DNA from: Chitinophagales bacterium
GTDB lineage: Bacteria; Bacteroidota; Bacteroidia; Chitinophagales; LD1
Reading direction: 5' to 3'
NCBI GenBank assembly: GCA_026129525.1
Contig: JAHCHW010000004.1
Location: forward strand, 186,001 to 250,000
Length of the DNA: 64,000 bases
The first letter of the stretch is position 1. The number at the start of each line of letters is the position of its first letter. The notes beneath the pieces were generated by a model. That model was not told the DNA's origin and did no database searches. It saw only the letters and a program-made list of their open reading frames with translations. Of this stretch, positions 44,012-53,609 are shown one piece after another. The position numbers and the translations under genes are program-made.

Positions 44012-45862
44012 TTACTGCTTTACCAACTTCGAAACGCCCACCGCACCGTTTACCAGCACTTTTACTGTATAAATGCCTGAGGACAGCGAAGACAGTCTAA
44101 TAACTTTGAAAGATTCATTATTCACTTGCTCCGATAAAACTTTTCTTCCGGTAGCATCGAACACTTCTATAAGTTCAATTATTCCGTTGTTCAAAGATTG
44201 GATGCGGACTTCGGCTGATGCAGGATTGGGAAAAACTGATAACGTCACCTTGCTTTCAATCGGATTTTGCACTCCTGTGATTTGAAACTGCATAGTGCCG
44301 ATGTGGTTAAGCGTATCGGAAAACAGATTGGTAACAAAGCTACCGCCAAAGTAAAGCGTGTTACCGGAAAGCGCTATGTCATTTACTTCATTATCGGTAA
44401 GCAACAGAGGGTTGGTAACTGTATAGGTGGTAGTATCGTACGTTACCTTCTGCACACTCATCAGGTTGTTGCCGTAGGTCATTCCACCGGTGCAACCAAA
44501 CTCGCCCGCTGCCAACAGATGATTGCCGGTGCTTATCAGTTTTTTAACGGCTGCCCCGCTAAAGCCATCGAACATGCCGAAATAGGGTTTCAGTTCGGTT
44601 ATCCAGTTGTTTGCATTCTCATCAAAGTAACACAAGCCGCTGGAGTCGTTCATGTAATAGAGGTCGGTGGCGGCATACAGTTTGCCATCGTGCTCCGTAA
44701 AATCGTTTACCGGAGTAAGAGTGCCCATTCCCAGCATTCCCATGTAGGTGCCATTGTAAGTAGCCACATGCCTGCGAAGCGCACCGGTAGCCAGTTCAAA
44801 GTTTCCGCCAATCACCAATTCGTTGTTCCATACTTCTAAGGTTCGTACTCCTTCGCCATAAAGAAAGCCTTGAGTAACATCGGTCCATGTTGAGCCGTTC
44901 CATTTCGAAACAAAGCCGGTGAAATCTCCTCCTGCGTACAGTTCGTTGTTGTAAACAGCAAAAGCACGAACGGTGCTGTCTAAACTTCCGATAGCTTGCC
45001 ATTGCCCTTGTGCAATGTCGTACACGGCAATGTTTGTTGCTGCCACACTTCCGGCAGTGGTAAACTTTCCGCCTACATACAGTTTGTTGTTGTGTAACAG
45101 CATGGCATAAACCGGACCGTTTACTCCGTTGCCTACCGGCACCCAATCCCATCCGGCAAAGCCGCTTATCCAAGCAGCTACATTGTTGCAAGTAACTCCG
45201 CTGATGCTGTGGTTGAAAGAACCGCCTACATAGACCACCTGCGAGCCGCCATCAACTGCAATAGTGTTTACCGTTCCGTCTAATCCTCCATCCAAATCAT
45301 CGGTTTGTATGTTGGGCGGATAGCCGGGTTGTATCCACGCTAATTCATCAACAGTAAACCCGTGTTCGTTTGCCCATTGAGCAACACCTGTTGTTTTAAT
45401 CTCATACACATACGCAAACTTTTCATTGGCATCAATCATTTGCGCCAGAGCATCATACCCGCTTTGCATCATCAGATAACCTACGGCACAGTGTGTTCCT
45501 TTTTTGTCAATAAACACAGGATTTTTGTAAGGCAGATAATCATTCACCGGAAAAACACCCTCTTTCCAATACCCGTTTAGCTCATTTAATAGTTTGAAAC
45601 GGTTTTGTTTTTGCGAAGGCGTAAGATGCGATACCTCTCTTGCCCGCAATGTTTTCTCCACCAGCATTAAATGTGTGGCAATCCATTGGTTGAAGTTTAC
45701 ATTATTGAACGCTCCCGCCTGTTGAACAACCGATAAATGTTCGGGCTGTTTGCTCCATTGGGCGTTTACGCTGGAGAGTTGCCGGAGAAGTTCACCGTTG
45801 GCGTTGGAAGCAAACAATGAAACATTTGAAAAGATGAGAAGCAGTAAAACAAGGTAACGCAT
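44012..45862 (-). CDS. Secreted beta-propeller protein with T9SS sorting domain
   Basis: A 616-residue exported protein. Signal peptide (MRYLVLLLLIFSNVSLFAS), an alpha-helical N-terminal region (about 20-190) with HCAVGYLMMQSGYDALAQM, then repeated blades such as LYVGGKFTTAGSVAATNIAV, LYAGGDFTGFVSKWNGSTW and LVIGGNFELATG that build a propeller, and a T9SS sorting domain starting LSVFPNPASAEV. The N-terminal region is unlike typical propeller proteins and is shared by Bacteroidota hypothetical proteins; its role is unknown. Confidence 0.85.
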   Translation of the reverse strand: MRYLVLLLLIFSNVSLFASNANGELLRQLSSVNAQWSKQPEHLSVVQQAGAFNNVNFNQWIATHLMLVEKTLRAREVSHLTPSQKQNRFKLLNELNGYWKEGVFPVNDYLPYKNPVFIDKKGTHCAVGYLMMQSGYDALAQMIDANEKFAYVYEIKTTGVAQWANEHGFTVDELAWIQPGYPPNIQTDDLDGGLDGTVNTIAVDGGSQVVYVGGSFNHSISGVTCNNVAAWISGFAGWDWVPVGNGVNGPVYAMLLHNNKLYVGGKFTTAGSVAATNIAVYDIAQGQWQAIGSLDSTVRAFAVYNNELYAGGDFTGFVSKWNGSTWTDVTQGFLYGEGVRTLEVWNNELVIGGNFELATGALRRHVATYNGTYMGMLGMGTLTPVNDFTEHDGKLYAATDLYYMNDSSGLCYFDENANNWITELKPYFGMFDGFSGAAVKKLISTGNHLLAAGEFGCTGGMTYGNNLMSVQKVTYDTTTYTVTNPLLLTDNEVNDIALSGNTLYFGGSFVTNLFSDTLNHIGTMQFQITGVQNPIESKVTLSVFPNPASAEVRIQSLNNGIIELIEVFDATGRKVLSEQVNNESFKVIRLSSLSSGIYTVKVLVNGAVGVSKLVKQ

Positions 45863-45937
45863 AACTCAGGGATTTAGGTTGAAGATACTACGAAAACGTA
45901 ACAAGCGCCTGTTTGGTTGCCTACAGAATTCTTTCAA

Positions 45938-46867
45938 TTACTTCTCCCTGAGCACATGCGTATGCAGCATTCCTTTATCGGCATGTGCGCGAACAGCAGC
46001 AGGGTCTAAAGAGTAGCCGTGCTCGGCAGCGAGAGCGTGAATAAACTCGGCTCCAAAAAAAACAATTTGTGCAGAGTAAAACACCCAAATAAGCAGCAAC
46101 ACCATGGCGCCTGCCGCACCGTAATTGCTGTCAATATTGAAGTTGGTGAGATAAATGCCCATGAGATATTTACCGATTAAAAACAAAACGGCTGTAAACA
46201 ATGCACCCGGAAAAACTATTCTCCATTTGGGGTTGGCATCGCTCATGTATTTAAACACAAACGCAAACAGCAAGGTGGTAAAGCCATAAGAGAGAAAAAA
46301 ATCAACCACCTTTAAAATGAAAACAGAGGTTTGCGGAAGATGTGTGTTGAGGTAGTTAGAAAATATGGCTAATGCCGAATGCACAATCAATGACACTAAC
46401 AGCAGAAACGAAAGCGAAACAATAGTAGCCAATGAAAAAATGCGCTGCATAAAAAACCGAAGGATGGGCTGTTTTACATTTCCTTTTACATTCCAAATTA
46501 GATTGAGGGAAGAATGTATTTGGGCAAAAACGCTGGTGGCTCCAAAGAGCAGGAGAAATATAGCAATGCCCGTAGCAAACTTATTATGTGCCGGCAGGTA
46601 AGTTACCTTGATGATGTCCTCTAATTCTTTAGCGCCATGCTCGCCCAAAAAATTTTCGAGCAGTATTTTTATTTCGCTCTCCACCGTTTCAGTACCCACT
46701 AAAGCACCGGCTATGGAAAGCACAATAATGATAATTGGAATGAGCGAAAAGCCTGTGTAATACGAAAGTGCTGCACCCAGCGTAAGCGTATCGTGTTTTT
46801 TAAACAGGCGGAAACTGTTGATGAAACTATTGCGGAAAGCGATAAGGTGTCGGAGGATTAAGTTCAT
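45938..46867 (-). CDS. YihY/BrkB-family membrane protein
   Basis: A 309-residue inner-membrane protein with six predicted helices, in the YihY/virulence-factor BrkB family. Signature: DTLTLGAALSYYTGFSLIPI, LFGATSVFAQIHSSLNLIW and NYGAAGAMVLLLIWVFYSAQ. Members were once called ribonuclease BN, which was a mistaken assignment; the actual function is unclear. A GTG-initiated extension of four codons to 46879 is possible, but the ATG is preferred. Confidence 0.9.
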   Translation of the reverse strand: MNLILRHLIAFRNSFINSFRLFKKHDTLTLGAALSYYTGFSLIPIIIIVLSIAGALVGTETVESEIKILLENFLGEHGAKELEDIIKVTYLPAHNKFATGIAIFLLLFGATSVFAQIHSSLNLIWNVKGNVKQPILRFFMQRIFSLATIVSLSFLLLVSLIVHSALAIFSNYLNTHLPQTSVFILKVVDFFLSYGFTTLLFAFVFKYMSDANPKWRIVFPGALFTAVLFLIGKYLMGIYLTNFNIDSNYGAAGAMVLLLIWVFYSAQIVFFGAEFIHALAAEHGYSLDPAAVRAHADKGMLHTHVLREK

Positions 46868-46973
46868 TGTATAAAGCACTTAAACAAAATAACGAATTTG
46901 AACTTCAGAGAATGAGAATGAAAGCTTGAAAATTGTCAGTAATGCTCTTGAGTTAAATCATGTTTTTCGATGA

Positions 46974-49481
46974 CTACTCTGATACATTCATTCTCCTGAA
47001 AAAATACCATTTCAGCAGGTCGGCTGTAATTACGTATAGGATGATGATAATGATAATGGCGCTGATTACTTTCAAGGGCAGTGCGTGCAGTTCCATAAAC
47101 GAAGCAAATGGCGAATAAATAAACGCCACGGTTAATACCAGTGACAAGGCGCTGAGAACGATGAGATTTCTGCCGGGCATACTTTTCACAAAGGGCTTGG
47201 CGGTGCGGATAACAAACAAAATAAACAACTCCGTGAGTATAGATTCCAAAAACCATCCCGTCTGAAAAATTCCTTCCGGTGTTTTCAAAATGTTGAAGAG
47301 GGTAAGGAAAGTAGCAATGTCAAACAGCGAACTGTGCAACCCGAACACCAGCATAAAACTTCTGATTTGTTTCAGATTCCATTTACCGGGTTTGCGGAGT
47401 TGCTCTTCATCCACATTATCGGATGACACCGCAAGGTACGGGAAGTCGGTAAGAAAATTAGTAAGCAGAATTTGTGTAGGTGTCATAGGCAGAAACGGCA
47501 GCAGCAGCGAGGCAAAAGCCACGCTGAACATATTGCCGAATGTGGCGCCCGTGTTGATGAAAATATACTTCAGCGTATTTGCAAAAGTTTTTCGTCCCTC
47601 GCGGATGCCATCGGCAATCACACTCAGATTTTTTTCGAGCAACACAAAGTCAGCTGCTTCGCGCGCCACATCCACAGCGTTGTTGATGGAAATGCCCGCA
47701 TCAGCCGCATTGATGGCGGAAACATCGTTGATGCCATCGCCCATATACGCCACAGCCGAGCCGCTTTTTTGCAAGGCGCGAATGAGCATTTCTTTTTGTT
47801 GCGGTTCTACTTCAGCAAAAATATCTGTGTCGGCAGCGCGCACCGCCAGCGATGGAGGAGTAAGGTCTTCCGCTTCGGCACCGGTCATTATTTTGTCAGG
47901 GTTCATGTTCAGCTTTTTGCCGATGTGGGCTGCCACATACCGGTTATCGCCTGTAATGATTTTTACTTTTACATTTAACCTGTTCAACTCCGCAATGGCT
48001 TCGGCAATTCCTTGTTTCAAGGGGTCTTCCATCAAAATAAATCCCGCAAAAATCATATCGCGCTCATCTTCTTTTGCTATGATTTTTTTCTGAATGGGCT
48101 TGTAGCACAAACCAATTACGCGGTAGCCCTCGTTGCTGTAGTCAATAAACTGCCGGTGCAGTATTTCCGTTTGTGTACTGAGTTCAACGGGTTCACCATT
48201 TTGTAAAACCTGAGTGCAAACATCCAGTACGTTTTTCACCGCGCCTTTTGTAATCAGCAGCGATTCTTTTCCATCGCTCACTGCCACACTCAGCCGCTTA
48301 CGCATAAAATCGTACGGAATTTCTCCCAGTTTTTCATAACCGGCTGCGCTCAGTTTCATCTGCTTAATCGCTTCGTCAATCGGGTTCGGAAACCCTGTTT
48401 CAAAAGTGGCATTCAGGAAAGCAAGTTTTTTTACATACTCATTTTCGTTTCCGTCTGTTCCACGAGCTCCTGCAATTTGTATAATGCCTTCGGTAATGGT
48501 TCCCGTTTTATCGGTGCACAGCAAATTCACTTCGCCAAAATTCTGAATGGAAGAAAGTTTCTTCACAATCACTTTTTTCTCCGACATTCTTTTTGCACCG
48601 GCCGACATAGCGATGGTCATGATGGCGGGGAGAAGTTCGGGCGCCATGCCCACCGCCAGCGCCAGTGCAAACAACACCGAATCAATCAGCGGTCGGTGAA
48701 ACAGCAGGTTCAGCACTAAAATGACAATAGACAGCGTAACGGTAATCTGCATCAGGAAATAACCGAAGTTGCGGATGCCTTTTTCAAACACGGTTTCGGT
48801 AGTGGCGGAAGCGCTTTTGGCGATGCTGCCGAAAATGGTTTGCTCACCGGTGTAAACCACCATGGCTTTAGCGGTTCCGCTTACAATGTTGCTGCCCTGC
48901 CACAAACAATTTTTGCGTTTTGCTAATGGCGCAGCGGCTTCCGAAACCTCCGCTGTTTTACGCACCGGATACGATTCACCGGTGAGCGATGCTTCGTTGG
49001 CGTGAAGTTCATTGGTTTCGAGCAGATAGCAATCTGCCGGAACAATATCGCCCGATTTCAGCAACAGCAAATCGCCCGGCACCACTTCATCGCTTTTTAT
49101 TTCTGTTTCCTTTCCATCGCGCCACACGGTGCTGTTTAACTGAATGATGGATTGAAGTTTTTCCACTGCGCGCCCCGCATTGCTTTCCTGCCAAAAACTC
49201 AACACACCCGTAGCAAGCAGAATGAAAAGAATAATCAACACATCGGAAGTTTCACCCAGAAAAGCGGATAGTATTACAGCCGCTACCAGCAAAAGCACCA
49301 AAGGATTTTTAAACTGATTGAAAAACAAAAGCAGTTCCCGCTGCCAGCGCTTTCTGATTTTTTTCTTCCGGTTTATTTCAGCCAGTTTTTGTTTTGCAGC
49401 ACTTTGGCTGAGTCCTTCCGCACTTGTTCCGCATTCGCTGAAAATTTTTTCGGGAGTGAACGACCAGAAAGGAGTTGTCAT
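46974..49481 (-). CDS. mgtA: Magnesium-translocating P-type ATPase
   Basis: An 835-residue P-type ATPase. Motifs in order: TGES in the actuator domain (EASLTGESYPV), the phosphorylated Asp in CTDKTGTIT (about 321), KGA in TKGAVKN (nucleotide binding), and the hinge AYMGDGINDVSAINAADAGI. The C-terminal half has six membrane helices. NGINDVSAI with a Q/K-rich C-terminus and lack of a metal-binding N-terminal domain fit the P3B (MgtA/MgtB) group. It imports Mg2+ across the inner membrane. No regulatory mgtL-like leader is visible upstream. Confidence 0.93.
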   Translation of the reverse strand: MTTPFWSFTPEKIFSECGTSAEGLSQSAAKQKLAEINRKKKIRKRWQRELLLFFNQFKNPLVLLLVAAVILSAFLGETSDVLIILFILLATGVLSFWQESNAGRAVEKLQSIIQLNSTVWRDGKETEIKSDEVVPGDLLLLKSGDIVPADCYLLETNELHANEASLTGESYPVRKTAEVSEAAAPLAKRKNCLWQGSNIVSGTAKAMVVYTGEQTIFGSIAKSASATTETVFEKGIRNFGYFLMQITVTLSIVILVLNLLFHRPLIDSVLFALALAVGMAPELLPAIMTIAMSAGAKRMSEKKVIVKKLSSIQNFGEVNLLCTDKTGTITEGIIQIAGARGTDGNENEYVKKLAFLNATFETGFPNPIDEAIKQMKLSAAGYEKLGEIPYDFMRKRLSVAVSDGKESLLITKGAVKNVLDVCTQVLQNGEPVELSTQTEILHRQFIDYSNEGYRVIGLCYKPIQKKIIAKEDERDMIFAGFILMEDPLKQGIAEAIAELNRLNVKVKIITGDNRYVAAHIGKKLNMNPDKIMTGAEAEDLTPPSLAVRAADTDIFAEVEPQQKEMLIRALQKSGSAVAYMGDGINDVSAINAADAGISINNAVDVAREAADFVLLEKNLSVIADGIREGRKTFANTLKYIFINTGATFGNMFSVAFASLLLPFLPMTPTQILLTNFLTDFPYLAVSSDNVDEEQLRKPGKWNLKQIRSFMLVFGLHSSLFDIATFLTLFNILKTPEGIFQTGWFLESILTELFILFVIRTAKPFVKSMPGRNLIVLSALSLVLTVAFIYSPFASFMELHALPLKVISAIIIIIILYVITADLLKWYFFRRMNVSE

Positions 49482-49631
49482 GAATAATATGGATTGCTGC
49501 GGCTGATGTAAATATATGTGTTCGTCTTTATCGCAGAAACTTGCCGAAGCTGTTTCTGATAACGCTCATAAAAAGCCCTGATTGCACTCACTTCACATTG
49601 ATGTGTAATTGCATACTTTCGCTTAACTTCT

Positions 49632-50444
49632 ATGCCGCAAAACTCCGGTAAAAATGCTGCTCCTTTCTGGATTTCCGCTATGCCTGCAGGGCTGAAAGAT
49701 TTTCTGTTGGAGGTAGGCGACACTTCGCGTTTTGCGGGGCGCTTTTTCCGCGAGTTTTTATTTCCGCCTTACGAGTTGCGCGAAGTTATCCGCCAGTGTT
49801 TCGAAATAGGTTATCGGTCGCTGCCTTTGGTGGGGCTTACGGCATTTATCATCGGACTGGTGCTTACTCTTCAATCGCGCCCCACATTGGTTGAATTCGG
49901 TGCCGAATCATGGCTGCCCGCCATGGTAGGTATCAGCATCATCCGCGAAATAGGACCTGTAATTATTGCGCTGATTTGTGCCGGCAAAATAGGTTCGCGC
50001 ATCGGAGCGGAGTTGGGGTCTATGAAAGTAACCGAGCAAATTGATGCCATGGAAGTGAGCGGCACCAATCCCTTCAAATACATTGTGGTTTCGCGCATTA
50101 TTGCCACCACACTTATGATTCCGCTGTTGGTTATTATTGGCGATGCCATTGCGTTATACGGCTCCTTTCTGGCTGTGAAATTTAAAGGCGAAGTAAGTTT
50201 TACGCTTTTCTTTCATCAGGTTTTTCACAGTACGGAGTTCAGCGATTTTATTCCTGCTTTTATCAAATCATTTTTCTTCGGATTTGCCATTGGTGTAATT
50301 GGTTGTTACAAGGGCTACAACTCTAAAAAAGGAACGGAGGGTGTGGGCGAATCGGCTAATTCGGCTGTGGTGGTTTCATCGCTGCTCATTTTTATTCTCG
50401 ATTTAATTGCTGTTCAAATCACCGAGTTTTTCGGATACATCTGA
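49632..50444 (+). CDS. mlaE: MlaE-family ABC transporter permease
   Basis: A 270-residue inner-membrane permease (YrbE/MlaE) of the phospholipid-transport MCE system. Five to six hydrophobic segments; typical stretches are FIIGLVLTLQSRPTL, GISIIREIGPVIIALICAGK, GAELGSMKVTEQIDAMEVSG and KGTEGVGESANSAVVVSSLL. First gene of a three-gene operon with the ATPase and the MCE protein; its stop overlaps the next start by one base. Confidence 0.95.
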   Translation: MPQNSGKNAAPFWISAMPAGLKDFLLEVGDTSRFAGRFFREFLFPPYELREVIRQCFEIGYRSLPLVGLTAFIIGLVLTLQSRPTLVEFGAESWLPAMVGISIIREIGPVIIALICAGKIGSRIGAELGSMKVTEQIDAMEVSGTNPFKYIVVSRIIATTLMIPLLVIIGDAIALYGSFLAVKFKGEVSFTLFFHQVFHSTEFSDFIPAFIKSFFFGFAIGVIGCYKGYNSKKGTEGVGESANSAVVVSSLLIFILDLIAVQITEFFGYI

Positions 50445-51232
50445 TGGAAGCAACAGCGCAAGAAAAAACGAAGTCCGGTGCAGTCCGCGAATACGGTGAA
50501 CCGATTATTGAAATCGCACATCTGCAAAAATCGTTTGGCAGCAACCATGTGCTGACCGATTTTAATCTCAGTATCCGCAGAGGAGAAAATGTAGTGGTGC
50601 TCGGAAAATCGGGCTGCGGAAAATCGGTACTCATAAAATGTATTGTGGGTTTGCTGAGTTACGATGCGGGTTCGCTCAAAGTTTTTGGAAAGGAAATCAA
50701 CCAACTCAAGCAAAAAGAATTGGACGAATTGCGTGCGCGGATTGGCTTTGTGTTTCAGAGCAGTGCACTGTATGATAGCATGACGGTGAGAGAAAATTTA
50801 GAGTTTCCGTTACGCAGACACGGCAAACACAAAAGTAAAGAAGAAGTAAACCGGTTGGTGGAAGAAACACTGGAGAATGTAGGTTTGCTCCACGCCATTG
50901 ACCTGATGCCGGTTGAACTTTCGGGCGGAATGCGCAAACGGATTGGACTTGCCCGCTCGTTAATTCTTAAACCCGAAATTATGTTGTATGATGAACCCAC
51001 TACAGGGCTTGACCCCATTACTGCCGAAGAAATCAGCAAGCTGATGCTTGCCATGCAGCAGAAATACAACACCTCGTCCATCATTATTTCGCACGACATG
51101 CACTGTGCACAACTCACCGCCAATCGCCTGGCAGTGATGATTGACGGCATCAATTACGCGCAGGGAACTTTCGATGAACTGAAAAAAGTAACCGACCCGA
51201 AGGTTCACGCCTTTTTCTTAAACTCACATTAA
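50444..51232 (+). CDS. mlaF: MlaF-family ABC transporter ATP-binding protein
   Basis: A 262-residue ATPase that powers the MCE phospholipid transporter. Walker A GKSGCGKSVLIK, signature LSGGMRKRIGLARSL, Walker B IMLYDEPTTGLDP, and H-loop IIISHDM are all present. The TGATG overlap with mlaE and the one-base gap to mlaD point to tightly coupled translation. Confidence 0.96.
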   Translation: MEATAQEKTKSGAVREYGEPIIEIAHLQKSFGSNHVLTDFNLSIRRGENVVVLGKSGCGKSVLIKCIVGLLSYDAGSLKVFGKEINQLKQKELDELRARIGFVFQSSALYDSMTVRENLEFPLRRHGKHKSKEEVNRLVEETLENVGLLHAIDLMPVELSGGMRKRIGLARSLILKPEIMLYDEPTTGLDPITAEEISKLMLAMQQKYNTSSIIISHDMHCAQLTANRLAVMIDGINYAQGTFDELKKVTDPKVHAFFLNSH

Positions 51233-51233
51233 C

Positions 51234-52202
51234 ATGAATAAAGAAGCACTGAATAATATCCGCCTCGGAATTTTTGTAATTACCGGAACCGTATTGCTGA
51301 TTATCGGTTTGTATTTAATTGGCAGCAACCGGAATATTTTCGGAAAAACGTTTACGGTGTATGCCACATTCAGAGATGTAAACGGATTGCTGAACGGCAA
51401 CAATGTGCGTTTTGCCGGCATTAAAGTGGGAACCGTAGATAAAGTTGAAATTGTAAACGACACTACCGTAAAAGTGAAAATGACGATTGAAAAAAAGATG
51501 CTGCAAGTGATTAAGAAAAATTCGATGGTAAGCATTGGCACCGATGGATTGATGGGCGATAAACTCATCAACATTGAAGCAGGCACACCCGATGCCGCTT
51601 TTATTGAAGAAGGTGATGAACTTGCCAGCATACCGAGTTTGAATATGGATGAAATGCTCCGTACGCTGGATATTACCAATAAGAACGTGGCGATTATTTC
51701 CACCAATCTTAAAAACATTACGCAGAATATCAGCGAAGGCCGCGGCACGCTTTATACCGTGCTGAACGACACTACCATTGCCGCACAACTTAGGCATACG
51801 CTCAAAAACATTGACGTGGTAAGCAACAACATCTTACAAATTTCAGCCGATTTGAATGCTGTTGTTTCCGAAGCCAAAAACGGAAAAGGGTTGCTGGGCA
51901 CCTTGGTAAAAGACACCGTAATGACCGGTGATTTGGGAAATGCGATAAAAGAAATAAAAACAGCCGGTGAGCAAATCAATACATCTGCCGGTGAGTTGAA
52001 AATAATACTGAACAAAGTAAACACCGGCAGCGGCACCATCTCCACACTGATAAACGATACCGCTTCCGCCAATAATTTAAAGCGCAGTTTGGTGAACATT
52101 GATTCCAGCGCACAGAAACTTCCGGCACTGATGGAAGCGCTGAAACATAATTTCCTGTTTAAAGCATATTTTAAAAAGCAGGAGAAACAAAACAAAAAGT
52201 AG
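51234..52202 (+). CDS. mlaD: MlaD-family MCE-domain protein
   Basis: A 322-residue protein with an N-terminal membrane helix (about 12-32) and an MCE domain (about 38-120: VYATFRDVNGLLNGNNVRFA, VGTVDKVEIVNDTTVKVKMT, IGTDGLMGDKLINIEAG). The long C-terminal part is rich in amphipathic helices (NLKNITQNISEGRGTL, GELKIILNKVNTGSGTI) and coiled-coil-like. It should bind lipid in the periplasm and hand it between membranes. No MlaB or MlaC gene is present beside it, a common arrangement in this phylum. Confidence 0.94.
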   Translation: MNKEALNNIRLGIFVITGTVLLIIGLYLIGSNRNIFGKTFTVYATFRDVNGLLNGNNVRFAGIKVGTVDKVEIVNDTTVKVKMTIEKKMLQVIKKNSMVSIGTDGLMGDKLINIEAGTPDAAFIEEGDELASIPSLNMDEMLRTLDITNKNVAIISTNLKNITQNISEGRGTLYTVLNDTTIAAQLRHTLKNIDVVSNNILQISADLNAVVSEAKNGKGLLGTLVKDTVMTGDLGNAIKEIKTAGEQINTSAGELKIILNKVNTGSGTISTLINDTASANNLKRSLVNIDSSAQKLPALMEALKHNFLFKAYFKKQEKQNKK

Positions 52203-52242
52203 TATTGTTAGCGTTTTGCTTCTCAATAACTTTAGGGAAAAG

Positions 52243-53382
52243 TTACTCCCTCACCATCTTCAGCGTTTCTTCCACTATTACATGAAAATCATCGGTATGC
52301 TGTTGTCCGTCTTTAGGCGGTACGCGCTGATGACCGAGGCGCACCACCACCGTATTGTATTCGGGAATGGTGATGATGTACTGCCCCAAAATTCCGCGCT
52401 GGTAAAACACTTTGGTACCGTGCGATTCATCAATCCAGTATGCATAGCCATAGTACGGAACCAGCACCGGTGAAGTGGCTTTGGCTACAAATGCGCTGTC
52501 GAGGATTTGCGTGCCGTTCCAGTTGCCATGGTGCAACATCATTTTACCGAAGCGGGCAAAGTCTCGTGCATTCGAGTTAAAACAACAGTACGCGAGTTCC
52601 ATCCCTTTATCGTCAACATGCCATTTTGCCGCTTGTTCCGCCTGTAATGGTTGCCACAGCCATTCCGATGCCAACTTCGAGAGAGGTTTTCCGGTGGCTT
52701 TTATCAGACACATGCCCAGCAATTGTGTTGAGCCGCTTTGGTAATTGTAAACCTTTCCCGGCTCGTCAACAATGGGCAAACTCAGCATCAGTTTCTCAAC
52801 ATCGCTGCCGTAGTATGCTTTTGCGGTTACGCTGAATGGGTCTTTGTATTTTTCATCCCACAGCAAACCTGAACTCATGGTAGAAAGATGCCACAACTCC
52901 AACTCATCGGCATGTTCGCCTTTCAAATCGGGCAACAGGGTTTTTACTTTCTGATTCCAACTTTCCAGCAAGCCTTTTTGTATGGCAATTTGAGTAAGCA
53001 TGGTAGTAATGCTCTTTGCCATCGAAAAAGAATTGGAGCGCGAAGTGAAGCTGTATTCATCCCAGTAATGTTCACTCATAATACTGTCGTTTTTTACAAT
53101 AAGAAACGCCACTGTATGAATATTCTCCAGCATATTCTTCAACTCATTGCTTAACGTTGTTTTGTTGTAATTCTCCGATATGGGCCATTCGCTGCCATCC
53201 GCTACATCAACGGTACGTGTTTCAAAAAAACGCGCATCGCCAATGCTGGCAGAGTTGTAACCGTGCAAGTACGAAGCCCACAAACCTTTCATCAGATAAC
53301 TGTTGCCGGTTGCGTATGCAATAACCGTGAGTAAGGCGAGCGCCAGAATAATTCCGGCTAAAATTTTGAGAAGCTTTTTCAT
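52243..53382 (-). CDS. Serine hydrolase, beta-lactamase class C / esterase family
   Basis: A 379-residue protein with an N-terminal membrane segment (about 5-25), so envelope-located. SxxK motif is S120-M-A-K123 (SFSMAKSITT); the second motif is Y-Q-S in YNYQSGSTQLL (about 216); a third HGT/KxG-like site is less clear (SHGTKVFYQRGILGQY near 330). These are the landmarks of the class C beta-lactamase/esterase B/DD-peptidase superfamily. Most environmental members are esterases or peptidases, not antibiotic-resistance enzymes. Confidence 0.88.
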   Translation of the reverse strand: MKKLLKILAGIILALALLTVIAYATGNSYLMKGLWASYLHGYNSASIGDARFFETRTVDVADGSEWPISENYNKTTLSNELKNMLENIHTVAFLIVKNDSIMSEHYWDEYSFTSRSNSFSMAKSITTMLTQIAIQKGLLESWNQKVKTLLPDLKGEHADELELWHLSTMSSGLLWDEKYKDPFSVTAKAYYGSDVEKLMLSLPIVDEPGKVYNYQSGSTQLLGMCLIKATGKPLSKLASEWLWQPLQAEQAAKWHVDDKGMELAYCCFNSNARDFARFGKMMLHHGNWNGTQILDSAFVAKATSPVLVPYYGYAYWIDESHGTKVFYQRGILGQYIITIPEYNTVVVRLGHQRVPPKDGQQHTDDFHVIVEETLKMVRE

Positions 53383-53609
53383 TTAATGATGATTATGGTG
53401 TTTGCGAAAGTATTGTTTTTACAGACGTTTAGGATTTTACTTTCGCCATGTTTAATGGAGTAGCTTAACTCAAACAATCAATAGGCTTTACCACATAACA
53501 GAAGCATAAATTCGCATAAGGTTCTTATGTTTACTATGTGCCTATGTGGTTTATTCGTATCTCTGTTACAAACTCAACTACTTATCAGAAAGCCAAAATC
53601 GTTTAAGCT
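53383..53609. other. Intergenic region between divergent genes, with repeat element
   Basis: 227 bases between the divergent serine hydrolase and MBL genes. It contains a second copy of the CCACATAGG-type element and nothing else recognised. Confidence 0.5.
53489..53551. repeat. Dispersed inverted-repeat element, copy 2
   Basis: TACCACATA near 53489-53498 and TATGTGCCTATGTGGTT at 53535-53551 form inverted ends. The right end is nearly identical to both ends of the element at 15039-15114. The left end is degraded after ACCACATA. Confidence 0.6.

Noticed and set aside
47290..48093. A 267-residue plus-strand frame inside the Mg2+ ATPase gene
   Set aside because: Shadow of the coding strand; serine- and arginine-rich and without domain signs.
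52243..53382. Reading the serine hydrolase as an antibiotic-resistance beta-lactamase
   Set aside because: The SxxK and YxS motifs are shared by esterases and peptidases; nothing points to beta-lactam hydrolysis.
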